Assembly (NCBI RefSeq): GCF_001320245.1
Contig: NZ_BCBA01000004.1
Span: forward strand, 1 to 64,000
Source: Pseudomonas sp. NBRC 111124
Lineage (GTDB): Bacteria > Pseudomonadota > Gammaproteobacteria > Pseudomonadales > Pseudomonadaceae
DNA length: 64,000 nucleotides
Direction of reading: 5' to 3'
Each line of letters starts with the position of its first letter. Position 1 is the stretch's first letter. The translations under genes were made by a program, and so were the position numbers. Under the pieces are notes generated by a model. It had not been told where the DNA came from and searched no databases. It was given only the letters and a program-made list of their open reading frames with translations. This document shows positions 1 through 8,950 of this stretch, one piece after another.

Positions 1-860
1 GCCATCTGTCCAAAGCGCCCGGCGTGGAAGTCATCGAACGACTCGGCAATCTCTGCCTGGCTGTTCATCACGAACGGCCCATAGCCAACGATCGGCTCAT
101 CGATCGGTTCGCCGCTGAGCAACAGCAGGCTGGCGCCTTCGAGCGCCTCGATCGCCACGTCCTCGCCACCGCGCTCCAGCAGCACGAGGCTGGCCGGGCC
201 CGCTTCACGCTCGCCGTTGATCCGCACACTACCGCGCAATACCACCAGCGCAGCATTGTGGCCATCGGTGATCGGCAACTGCAGGCTGGCACCGGCGTTC
301 AGGCGCATGTCCCACACATCCATCGGGGTAAAGGTCCGTGCCGGGCCCGAATGGCCCTGATAGGCACCGGCGATCACCCGCAGGCTGCCGGCCTCACCTT
401 CCAGTTGGACCACGGGAATGTCCGCTGCCAGCAGTGTCTGGTAACCCGCCGCCGCGCGTTTGTCACGCGCTGGCAGGTTGACCCACAACTGCACCATCTC
501 CAGCGTACCGCCGCTGCGGGCGAATGCTGGCGAATGAAACTCTTCATGGATGATGCCATTGGCGGCCGTCATCCACTGCACGTCACCGGGGCCGATCAGG
601 CCGCCGGCACCGGTCGAGTCGCGGTGCTCCAGTTCGCCCTGATAGACGATGGTCACGGTTTCGAACCCGCGGTGCGGGTGCTGGCCAACCCCGCGACGGT
701 CGCTGGTGGAGGTGAAGTCGTAAGGGCCGGCATAGTCCAGCAACAGGAACGGGCTGATCTTGCTCGCCAGGTTGTCGTAGGTGAACAGGCTGCGCACGGG
801 GAAGCCATCGCCTACCCAATGGGCGTGAGGGCTGCGGTGGATACCCAGGATCTTTTTCAT
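1..860 (-). CDS. Pirin family protein (bicupin), C-terminal end cut by window edge
   Basis: The minus-strand frame is open from an ATG at 860 to the left edge, about 286 residues, close to the usual pirin length, so only a few residues should be missing. The N-terminal cupin carries the pirin metal ligands in HPHRGFE (His61, His63) and HEEFH (His105, Glu107), and a second cupin-like half follows. A good ribosome site (AGGAG) lies just before the ATG. Bacterial pirins are iron-binding cytosolic proteins, some with quercetinase activity or a role in redox control; the specific role here is unknown. A perfect 16-base palindrome lies upstream at 939-954. Confidence 0.9.
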   Translation of the reverse strand, partial: MKKILGIHRSPHAHWVGDGFPVRSLFTYDNLASKISPFLLLDYAGPYDFTSTSDRRGVGQHPHRGFETVTIVYQGELEHRDSTGAGGLIGPGDVQWMTAANGIIHEEFHSPAFARSGGTLEMVQLWVNLPARDKRAAAGYQTLLAADIPVVQLEGEAGSLRVIAGAYQGHSGPARTFTPMDVWDMRLNAGASLQLPITDGHNAALVVLRGSVRINGEREAGPASLVLLERGGEDVAIEALEGASLLLLSGEPIDEPIVGYGPFVMNSQAEIAESFDDFHAGRFGQM

Positions 861-938
861 GAGAAGTCTCCTCTCTAAGCTGGGATCACCTTACCAATGA
901 GACCAATCAGTCGGTAGTCGGCTGAAATGGCACTGATC

Positions 939-954
939 GTTCCATTAATGGAAC
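939..954. promoter_or_regulatory. Perfect 16-bp palindrome upstream of the pirin gene
   Basis: GTTCCATTAATGGAAC reads identically on both strands. It lies 79 bases upstream of the pirin ATG and just beyond the stop codon of the hydrolase gene that precedes it on the same strand, which is where an operator for pirin would be expected. No adjacent regulator gene is visible, so the binding protein is unknown; a LysR-type or TetR-type factor is possible. Confidence 0.5.
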
Positions 955-960
955 AGTTGA

Positions 961-1833
961 TCACGATTGCAGGTAATCAAGCACTTTTTGCGCGGCCATC
1001 GCCGGGTCCTCCTGCATGAAACAGTGCCCGCCCGGGACCTGAACAGCGCTTACCGCAGGGTTGAGGCGGGCCAGGCGCTGTACCGAATGGGGCACGAAGG
1101 GATAGGTATGCTCGCCATAAAGCACCCGCGTGGGCACCTGGATGGAGGCCAGCTGCGCCCACATGCGCGACGGGAACGAGCTGAAGATCTCCACTTCGCG
1201 GCTGGGCCGGCACTTGAGCACCACCCCTTCGCCGCAATCACCGATCGCATGTTCGACATACGCCTGCAGCGCCGCGTCGCTCCAGCCTTTGAAGATGCCA
1301 CGCCCGTGCAGCGATGCTCGTGCTGCTTCACGGTCCGGCCAATGGCTGCGCCGGCTGGCGGCCTTGCGCGCCAAGGCATGCCGGCGGTGCAGGCCGACCA
1401 GTGCAGCCGCGCCCATCACACCGAGCATGCGCCGGCTGAACAGCACCGGGTCGAGCAATACGGCACGAGCAAACAAGCCCGGCTGGCTGGCCAGCATCAA
1501 CCCGGTCAGTACACCACCGAAGCTGTGCCCCACGGCGTACCGGGGCACCTCGCCATACTCCCCACGGCCGGCCTCGAAGGCCTCCAGCGCCAGCGCAGCG
1601 GTGCGGTTCCAGCCACGGAACACACCGCCATGGTCGCTGTCACCGTGGCCTTGGACATCGCACAACCACAGGTCGAAATGTTCACTCAGGTTTAATAGCA
1701 ACGGCTGGTAGGCCAGGCAGCAAAAGCCGTTACCGTGCAGGAAGTGCAACAACGGCTTGCCGCTGGCTGGCGAGCGCCAGCCACGCAGGGTGAAGCCTTC
1801 GGAGCTGTCAAAGGACCAGGGAATCAACTCCAT
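961..1833 (-). CDS. Alpha/beta fold hydrolase
   Basis: A 290-residue soluble protein with the alpha/beta hydrolase signature: an oxyanion HGNGF motif near residue 33, a nucleophile elbow GHSFGG with Ser104, and a C-terminal catalytic His in GGHCF (His270). The length fits a single-domain hydrolase without a lid insertion. It probably cleaves an ester, lactone or similar bond, but the substrate cannot be read from the sequence. It lies 21 bases downstream of the LysE gene start-to-stop direction on the same strand, so the two may be co-transcribed, and 100 bases upstream of the pirin gene. Confidence 0.85.
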   Translation of the reverse strand: MELIPWSFDSSEGFTLRGWRSPASGKPLLHFLHGNGFCCLAYQPLLLNLSEHFDLWLCDVQGHGDSDHGGVFRGWNRTAALALEAFEAGRGEYGEVPRYAVGHSFGGVLTGLMLASQPGLFARAVLLDPVLFSRRMLGVMGAAALVGLHRRHALARKAASRRSHWPDREAARASLHGRGIFKGWSDAALQAYVEHAIGDCGEGVVLKCRPSREVEIFSSFPSRMWAQLASIQVPTRVLYGEHTYPFVPHSVQRLARLNPAVSAVQVPGGHCFMQEDPAMAAQKVLDYLQS

Positions 1834-1854
1834 CGGCTTGCTGTACTCACGGGT

Positions 1855-2484
1855 TCATGAAAACGCCGATTCTACAAACAGCAGCGGGTAAAGTGAAATC
1901 ACCAGCAACAAGGCCATCAGGACATTGAACAGCATCAGCCAGCGCGGCTTCTGCAGCAGGTTGCGCAGGGCGCTGCCAAACATCACCCACACGCCGACGC
2001 TGGGCAGGTTGACCAAGGCGAATAGCGCAGCAATCACCACCACATTCATCACATAGCCCTGGGCTGGTGTGTAGGTGGTGATCGCCCCGACCGCCATCAC
2101 CCAAGCCTTGGGGTTGACCCACTGAAATGCCGCAGCGCCCCAGAACCCCAGCGGCTTGCGCGCACCAGGCGCGTCCGCGCCGAGCGGCCCGGCGGTGGCG
2201 ATCTTCCAAGCCAGGTACAGCAGGTAGGCGGCACCGGTGTAGCGCAACACGCTGTACAGCACTGGCCAGGCGTTGAACACCTCGCCCAGGCCCAGGCCGA
2301 CCGCCAGCACCATGACCATGAAACCGACGCTGATACCCATGGCATGCGGGATTGAACGGCGCACGCCGAAGTTCACGCCCGAGGCCAGCAGCATGGTGTT
2401 GTTGGGCCCCGGGGTGATCGAGGAAACGAAGGCAAACAGCACAAAGGCGGTCAGCAGGTCTGCAGAGGCAAGCATGGCAGGCAT
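1855..2484 (-). CDS. LysE family translocator
   Basis: A 209-residue membrane protein with about six hydrophobic helices and the LysE/RhtB N-terminal signature (SITPGPNN, around residues 22-29), followed by a helix rich in G and M. LysE/RhtB proteins export amino acids or their derivatives across the inner membrane; the substrate is not predictable. An internal ATG at codon 4 is an equally plausible start. The gene directly precedes the alpha/beta hydrolase on the same strand. A second, distinct LysE-family gene lies at 37926-38507. Confidence 0.88.
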   Translation of the reverse strand: MPAMLASADLLTAFVLFAFVSSITPGPNNTMLLASGVNFGVRRSIPHAMGISVGFMVMVLAVGLGLGEVFNAWPVLYSVLRYTGAAYLLYLAWKIATAGPLGADAPGARKPLGFWGAAAFQWVNPKAWVMAVGAITTYTPAQGYVMNVVVIAALFALVNLPSVGVWVMFGSALRNLLQKPRWLMLFNVLMALLLVISLYPLLFVESAFS

Positions 2485-2546
2485 TCCAGAACGGGGGCAG
2501 GTGGTGTCACACTAACGGAGTCGCCCTGCCCTGCGACCGATACAGT

Positions 2547-2562
2547 TGCATTAAATTATGCA
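2547..2562. promoter_or_regulatory. AT-rich inverted repeat between lysE-type and GNAT genes
   Basis: TGCAT-N6-ATGCA lies in the 121-base divergent gap, about 45 bases before the GNAT start. The core is AT-rich in an otherwise GC-rich region, which fits a promoter or operator. No binding protein can be named. Confidence 0.3.
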
Positions 2563-2605
2563 GATACACGTTCCTGTACCGTTAACGATAGAACAAGGAA
2601 GCCCT

Positions 2606-3085
2606 ATGAGCCTGACCATCCGCCCCGCCGTGCGCGCCGACGCTGCGCAGATTCTGGCCTACATCACCGAACTGGCCGATTACGAGCGCGCCCGTGACGA
2701 AGTGGTCGCCACCCTGGCCGATATCGAGCACAGCCTGTTCGATGAAGGCAGCACGGTGCACAGCCTGATCTGCGAGCGCGACGGCAAGGCCATCGGCTTT
2801 GCCGTGTATTTCTACAGCTACTCGACTTGGCAGGGCCGCAACGGCATCTATCTGGAAGACTTGTACATCACCCCCGAGCAACGCGGCGGCGGTGCAGGTC
2901 GGGATGTGCTGCGGTACATCGCTCGCGAAGCCGTCGCCAAAGGGTGCGGTCGCTTCGAATGGAGCGTGCTGGACTGGAACGAACCGGCGATCGGCTTTTA
3001 CCAATCGTTGGGCGCCGAAGCGCAAGATGAGTGGGTGCGCTATCGACTGGAGGGCGACAGGCTGTTGCAGTTTGCCCGGGGCTGA
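2606..3085 (+). CDS. GNAT family N-acetyltransferase
   Basis: A 159-residue GNAT-fold protein. The ATG at 2606 is chosen over upstream in-frame ATG 2558 because it follows an AAGGA ribosome site and starts at the conserved SLTIRPAV strand. The acetyl-CoA pyrophosphate loop RGGGAG is at residues 93-98, preceded by the YLEDLYI strand and followed by a WNEPAIGFY region. These features resemble the spermidine/spermine or thialysine acetyltransferase branch of GNATs. The substrate is inferred only at family level, as a small primary amine. Confidence 0.85.
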   Translation: MSLTIRPAVRADAAQILAYITELADYERARDEVVATLADIEHSLFDEGSTVHSLICERDGKAIGFAVYFYSYSTWQGRNGIYLEDLYITPEQRGGGAGRDVLRYIAREAVAKGCGRFEWSVLDWNEPAIGFYQSLGAEAQDEWVRYRLEGDRLLQFARG

Positions 3086-3100
3086 CCTGCGGCCTGAACC

Positions 3101-3140
3101 GGCCCTGTCTGCCGCAAGCTGACTTGCCGAGGACAGGGCC
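3101..3140. terminator. Hairpin between convergent GNAT and binding-protein genes
   Basis: GGCCCTGTC and GACAGGGCC pair as nine-base outer arms, and GCAAG/CTTGC form an inner stem. The structure sits between the GNAT stop at 3085 and the convergent stop at 3152, so it may serve both genes. There is no T tract. Confidence 0.5.
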
Positions 3141-3151
3141 GCCACAGGGCT

Positions 3152-4081
3152 TCAATCCTGGTGCCAGACCGCGCCGGCAATGTCGACCCGCTTGGGCAAC
3201 ACCCGGTTTTCGAAGAACAGCTGCGCCGTGCGCTGTTGCGCGGCGACAATTTCTTCGCTCACCGGTAGCAACGGCGACGCCGGCCGATGACTGAAACTGC
3301 GCCGCACCACCTCTTCCGGCAACCCCATGAACTGCGCCAGTAGGCGAACACTGCCCGCCTCGTCAGAGCGCGTCAGTGCCTCCGCCTCGGAGATCTGCGC
3401 CAGCAAGCGCTTGATGAAATCGCCATTGGCTTCGACATAGCCGCGCGCCCCCAGCATGAACGGCCCGATCAACCCCAGCCCCTCGCCATCGGCCAGCAGC
3501 CGCGCCTTGCCTTCCAGATCGATAGCCGAATAGTACGGGTCCCAGATCGCCCAAGCGTCGACGCTGCCACGCTCGAAGGCCGCCCTGGCATCCGCAGGCG
3601 CCAGGTACACCGGTTGCACATCGCGCATGCTCAAGCCCACGCTCCCCAGGCTGCGCAGCAGCAGGTTGTGGGCACTGGAGCCCTTCTGCAGTGCCACACG
3701 CTTGCCTTTGAGCTCAGCCACCGAAGTGATCGGGCTGCCCTTGGGCACTAGAATGACTTCGGCCTTCGGCTTTGCCGGTTCCGCGCCGATGTACAGCAGG
3801 TCTGCACCCGCTGCCTGGGCGAAGATCGGCGGGATGTCACCGGTGGAACCGATATCGAGGCTGCCAATGTTCAGCGCTTCGAGCATCTGTGGCCCTGCAG
3901 GAAATTCGATCCACTGCACACGCGTATTGGCGAAACGCTGTTCCAGCAGCCGGTGCTGCTTGGCCAGCACCAGGCTGATCGAGCCTTTCTGGTAGCCGAT
4001 GCGCAGTGTGGCAGGGTCCGCCGCATGCGCGGCACCCGCCAGCGCCAGCAGTATCAGCGTGGCATAGCGTAGTACGCGCAT
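3152..4081 (-). CDS. Periplasmic substrate-binding protein, aliphatic-sulfonate (SsuA/TauA) type
   Basis: A 309-residue protein with an export signal ending in AGAAHA around residue 20, then the typical SsuA/TauA/NMT1 start LRIGYQKG and a type II periplasmic-binding fold (LDIGSTGD, VALQKGSSAHNLL, VDAWAIWDPY). Such proteins deliver sulfonates, taurine or related organic anions to an ABC importer. It starts 3 bases after the aldo/keto reductase stop and is the last gene of the TonB-monooxygenase-reductase operon. Oddly, no ABC permease or ATPase gene is present nearby, so it must share a distant transporter or act as a sensor. Confidence 0.88.
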   Translation of the reverse strand: MRVLRYATLILLALAGAAHAADPATLRIGYQKGSISLVLAKQHRLLEQRFANTRVQWIEFPAGPQMLEALNIGSLDIGSTGDIPPIFAQAAGADLLYIGAEPAKPKAEVILVPKGSPITSVAELKGKRVALQKGSSAHNLLLRSLGSVGLSMRDVQPVYLAPADARAAFERGSVDAWAIWDPYYSAIDLEGKARLLADGEGLGLIGPFMLGARGYVEANGDFIKRLLAQISEAEALTRSDEAGSVRLLAQFMGLPEEVVRRSFSHRPASPLLPVSEEIVAAQQRTAQLFFENRVLPKRVDIAGAVWHQD

Positions 4082-4084
4082 GGC

Positions 4085-5128
<1,044 letters not shown>

Positions 5129-5136
5129 GCTTGACC

Positions 5137-6459
5137 TCACTCGGCAAAATAGGGGTTGGCGGGCCGCTCCAGGCCCAAGTGCTCGCGCAGGGTGTGGCCC
5201 TGATACTGGCGACGAAACAGGCCCCGACGCTGCAACTCTGGCACCACCAGGCTGGCGAAGTCTTCGAGCCCCTGCGGCAGGTGCGGCACCAGCACATTGA
5301 AGCCGTCGGCCGCGCGGTTTTCGAACCACGCCTGCAGCGCATCGGCGATCTGCGTCGGTGTACCGATCAGGCTGTAGTGCCCTCGCCCGCCAGCAATGCG
5401 TCGGCCCAGTTCGGCAAGGGTCAATTGCTCCTGCCCCGCCAGTTCGGCCAGCAATTGCTGGCGGCTGCGCTGGCCATCCTCGGTCAGCGGCAGCGCCGGC
5501 AGCGGGCCGTCCAGCGGGTAGCCGGACAGGTCGAAGTTGCCGAGCATGCGGCCGAGCAAGGCAACCCCCACCTGGGGATCGACCAGGTCCTGAAACTGCT
5601 GGTACTTCGCCTGGGCCTCAGCGGCACTGCGGCCGACCACGACGAACACGCCCGGCATGATCTTCAGTGACGCTTCGCTACGTCCATGGCGTGCCAGGCG
5701 GCCCTTGAGGTCGGCGTAGGACGCCTGGGCGCGCGCCAGGCTGGGCTGCGCGGTAAACACCACCTCGGCGCTTTCGGCCGCCAGCTCGCGGCCGGTTTCG
5801 GAAGACCCGGCCTGCACCAGTACCGGTCGGCCCTGGGGCGAACGGGGCACGTTCAGGGGGCCGCGAACACGAAAATGCGCACCGGCATGGTCGATGCTTC
5901 GCACCGCCTGCGGCCGGTGAAACTGGCCGCTGGCCTTGTCACGGACGAAGGCGTCATCGGCCCAGCTGTCCCACAGGCCCTGTACCACCTGCTGGAACTC
6001 GCGAGCCCGGGCGTAACGCTCGGCGTGGGGAATATGCGCATCGCGGCCGAAGTTGCCGGCCTCGGCTGCGGCGTCGGAGGTCACCAGGTTCCAGCCGGCA
6101 CGGCCGCCCGAGAGATGATCGAGCGAGGCATATTTGCGTGCCACATGGTATGGCTCGTTGTAACTGGTGGTGGCCGTGGCGATCAGGCCGATGCGCTCGG
6201 TCACCACGCTCAGCGCCGACAGCAGGGTCAGGGGTTCGAAATACACCGATCGGGCGCTGCGACTGGCCAGTGCATCACTGGGGGCGGCAACGCTGTCGGC
6301 GACGAACAGCGCGTCGAAGCAGGCCGCTTCAGCGATTTGCGCAGAGCGCCGGTAGCTGGCGAAGTCCAGCGGGTCGGCGGGCACGTCCGGGTGACGCCAG
6401 GCGGCGACATGGTGCCCGGTGGCCATGAGGAAGGCACCCAGGCTCATTTGACGACTCAT
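5137..6459 (-). CDS. LLM-class flavin-dependent monooxygenase, NtaA/SnaA/DszA family
   Basis: A 440-residue luciferase-like monooxygenase. The ATG at 6459 has a GGAG ribosome site; the open frame continues upstream but overlaps the TonB receptor. Characteristic segments are MSLGAFLMATGHHVAAWRHP, FDALFVADS, LEPLTLLSALS, GWNLVTS and VLVQAGSS. Members oxidise substrates such as nitrilotriacetate, EDTA, dibenzothiophene sulfone or pristinamycin precursor with FMNH2 supplied by a separate reductase. No flavin reductase gene is seen here. With the sulfonate-type binding protein and TonB receptor, oxidation of an imported organosulfur or chelator-like compound is a reasonable inference, not proof. 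Confidence 0.88.
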   Translation of the reverse strand: MSRQMSLGAFLMATGHHVAAWRHPDVPADPLDFASYRRSAQIAEAACFDALFVADSVAAPSDALASRSARSVYFEPLTLLSALSVVTERIGLIATATTSYNEPYHVARKYASLDHLSGGRAGWNLVTSDAAAEAGNFGRDAHIPHAERYARAREFQQVVQGLWDSWADDAFVRDKASGQFHRPQAVRSIDHAGAHFRVRGPLNVPRSPQGRPVLVQAGSSETGRELAAESAEVVFTAQPSLARAQASYADLKGRLARHGRSEASLKIMPGVFVVVGRSAAEAQAKYQQFQDLVDPQVGVALLGRMLGNFDLSGYPLDGPLPALPLTEDGQRSRQQLLAELAGQEQLTLAELGRRIAGGRGHYSLIGTPTQIADALQAWFENRAADGFNVLVPHLPQGLEDFASLVVPELQRRGLFRRQYQGHTLREHLGLERPANPYFAE

Positions 6460-6487
6460 GCTCTGTCTCCTTGCAGTGCTCGCACAG

Positions 6488-8692
6488 TCAGAAATCCTTG
6501 CGCAGCTGAACGCCGAAATAACGCCCGTCATCACGCGGTACAGATCGGTAGATGTAGTCACCGCCACTGGCCAGCATCTGCGCGTAGGACTTGTCGCCCA
6601 GGTTCTTGCCCAGCAACGCCACGCGCCAGCCGTCGTTGTAATCGGCCAGGGCGATACTGGCGTTCCAGATGCCATAAGCGCCCTGCACGGTGTCGGGGTT
6701 CTGGTCGAGGCTGAACTGCACCGAGTCCTGCCAGCTGTAGTCGGTGGCCAGCTCCACATCCAGGCCGTTATCCAGCGGGATCACGTAATCGGCGCGCACA
6801 TAGGTCTTCCAGTCCGGCGTGAACGGCAAGCGGCCGCCGTCGATATTGCAATTGGCCGCCGCCCCGACCGGGCAGTTGAAATGATCGACCCGCGCCTTGG
6901 TGTAGGCCGCAGCGGCGGAAAACTTGAGCTGACGGGTAGCCTGGAAGCTGGCATCGATTTCGACACCTTGAGTCTTGACCTTGCCGGCGTTGACCAGGCG
7001 GGTGACCACCTGGTTGGCCACGGTGTCGAAGAAGTTGGCCTGGTAGTTATCGTAATCGGTGTGGAACACCGCCAGGTTGGCCATCAGGCGATTATCCAGC
7101 GCGGTGCCTTTGAGGCCGACCTCGTAGGCGTCGGATGTTTCCGGCTTGAGCGCCTGGGTATCACGCGGCTGCATGTTGAAGAACACGTTGTACGCCGGGC
7201 CCTTGTAGCCGCGCGAATAGGTAACGTAGCCGGTAAGGTTGTCGTTGAAGTCGTACTGCAGGCCGGTACGGCCACTCCAGCCGTCCTCGTCCACCGAGCC
7301 GGAACTGGCGGTCGACGGCTGGATACCGGTGACCGCCGTGGCTGAAGTCGACACGCGACGGTGGTCGTACTCAAGGTCGTCGTGGGTCCAGCGCAAGCCG
7401 AAGATGGCGCGCAAATCGTCAGTGAAATTGAAGGTGTTCTCACCAAACAGCGCGACGCTGTCGTTGGTGGTCGAATAATCCGCCCTGCCCGTGTTGGCCA
7501 CCCCACTGTTGACTGACAGCCGCTGATAGGTCTCGTTGGAGGTGCCGTGCATGTAGAAGGCGCCCAACACGTACTCATTGAACTGCCCCTTGGGCGACGT
7601 CAGGCGAAACTCCTGGCTGTACTGGTCATAGTCGACCGTGCCCTTGTCGTGGGAGGCCGTGACCGGTAGCAAGGCGCGGCGGTCACCATCTTGATATTGG
7701 GTGTTGTCCCAGCCGCGCCAGGCGCTGATGGACGTGAGCGTGTAGTCGCCCAACTGCCAGTCGAGTTGTGCCGAAAGGCCCTGGTTCTCGTCTTCGACGT
7801 GGGTCTTGAAGTCACTGTTGATGTCGCGGTTGTGAGCGCTGGGAACAACCGGGCGCAGCTGGCTGGTGAAGGCCGTGCTGGCGCTGGTGATCACCCCGCT
7901 GGGCAAGCTGTCCTCGCCCTTCATGTAGTCGGCGATCAGCGTCAGGCGCAGCTCGTCACTGGGCTCGAATTCCAGTTTGCCGCGGGCGCCCTTGCGTTCG
8001 TAACCGTTGACGTCGTGGCCATTGGCAACGTTTTCGACATTGCCGTCATAGTCCCCCCACAAGGTGCTCAGCGAGCCTTTGACCTGCTCGTTCAGGCGGC
8101 CACCGATGCCGAAGCGCAGGCGGTTCTCGTTGCCACCGCCGAAGTGCGAATAGTCCACGTAGCCTTGGGTCTGCTCCGGGACGGCCTTGCTCACCACGTT
8201 CAGCACGCCAGCGGAAGCATTCTTGCCAAACAGCGTACCCTGAGGGCCACGCAGCACTTCGATGCGCTCCAGGTCGAGCAGGTCGAGGGTGGACTGACCG
8301 GGGCGGCCGAACACCACGCCGTCGACCACGGTAGCCACGGTCGGCTCGACGCCGGGCGAGGTTGAAATGGTGCCCACGCCGCGGATGAACAGCGAAGTGT
8401 CCTTGTTCGACGCGCCGGCGCGGTAATTGAGCGTGGGTACCTGCTGGACGATGCTGGCGACATTGTTGCGATTGTCACGCTCGAGCTGTTCGCCATCGAC
8501 CACCGAAACGGCCACCGGCACCTCCTGCAAGGTCGACTCGCGGCGGGTGGCGGTCACGGTCACCGCGTCCAGCGACGTGGCCTGCGGCGCGGGTTCGGCC
8601 GCTTGTGTGGATTGGCCGATGGCGGCCAGCAAGACGGCTGCAGCCAGCGGTTGGCGTTGCTTGAACGGGAATGCCTTGCGGTGTTTGTGCAT
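6488..8692 (-). CDS. TonB-dependent outer-membrane receptor
   Basis: A 734-residue receptor. The ATG at 8692 begins a signal peptide (MHKHRKAFPF, then a hydrophobic stretch to TQA-AE). A TonB-box-like LDAVTVTATRR precedes the plug domain (VPVAVSVVDGEQLERDN, then LDLERIEVLRGPQGTLFGKNAS), and the barrel ends with a terminal Phe (LRKDF), as expected for BamA-assembled proteins. The sequence is of the iron-complex/other-substrate type often seen next to catabolic genes. It is first in a four-gene operon, 28 bases before the monooxygenase, and is divergent from a LacI-type regulator, suggesting uptake of a nutrient rather than only a siderophore. Confidence 0.9.
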   Translation of the reverse strand: MHKHRKAFPFKQRQPLAAAVLLAAIGQSTQAAEPAPQATSLDAVTVTATRRESTLQEVPVAVSVVDGEQLERDNRNNVASIVQQVPTLNYRAGASNKDTSLFIRGVGTISTSPGVEPTVATVVDGVVFGRPGQSTLDLLDLERIEVLRGPQGTLFGKNASAGVLNVVSKAVPEQTQGYVDYSHFGGGNENRLRFGIGGRLNEQVKGSLSTLWGDYDGNVENVANGHDVNGYERKGARGKLEFEPSDELRLTLIADYMKGEDSLPSGVITSASTAFTSQLRPVVPSAHNRDINSDFKTHVEDENQGLSAQLDWQLGDYTLTSISAWRGWDNTQYQDGDRRALLPVTASHDKGTVDYDQYSQEFRLTSPKGQFNEYVLGAFYMHGTSNETYQRLSVNSGVANTGRADYSTTNDSVALFGENTFNFTDDLRAIFGLRWTHDDLEYDHRRVSTSATAVTGIQPSTASSGSVDEDGWSGRTGLQYDFNDNLTGYVTYSRGYKGPAYNVFFNMQPRDTQALKPETSDAYEVGLKGTALDNRLMANLAVFHTDYDNYQANFFDTVANQVVTRLVNAGKVKTQGVEIDASFQATRQLKFSAAAAYTKARVDHFNCPVGAAANCNIDGGRLPFTPDWKTYVRADYVIPLDNGLDVELATDYSWQDSVQFSLDQNPDTVQGAYGIWNASIALADYNDGWRVALLGKNLGDKSYAQMLASGGDYIYRSVPRDDGRYFGVQLRKDF

Positions 8693-8808
8693 GATGCTAC
8701 TGCCTTTCGAAGACCAGACCATGGCCCGCACGGGGCCGACACGGGTGATGCTGTGGGAGTCTGGTCTCGCTCGAGCGAGTGGCAGGCGCTTGCCAACAGC
8801 CGCGCTTG

Positions 8809-8820
8809 GTAGCGCTAACA
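8809..8820. promoter_or_regulatory. LacI-type operator, TonB-operon side
   Basis: GGTAGCGCTAAC differs by one base from the perfect palindrome at 8910-8921. It lies about 117 bases before the TonB receptor ATG. The central CG core is typical of LacI/PurR/GntR-family operators, and a LacI-family gene starts at 8951. Confidence 0.65.
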
Positions 8821-8909
8821 TCAACAAGTATCAAAGGCTCAGGAATAGCAGGTCAAATAATAAAAAATACGATTTATATTCCATAAAGCTATTTGTCATG
8901 TCTGGGCCC

Positions 8910-8921
8910 GTTAGCGCTAAC
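8910..8921. promoter_or_regulatory. LacI-type operator, regulator side
   Basis: GTTAGCGCTAAC is a perfect 12-base palindrome, 29 bases before the GTG start of the LacI-family gene. Its centre is 101 bases from that of the site at 8809-8820, and the AT-rich stretch between them (8850-8890) probably holds the divergent promoters. Autoregulation with DNA looping is possible. Confidence 0.7.
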
Positions 8922-8950
8922 ATCGCGTCATTTCCCAACGAGGCCAGCCT

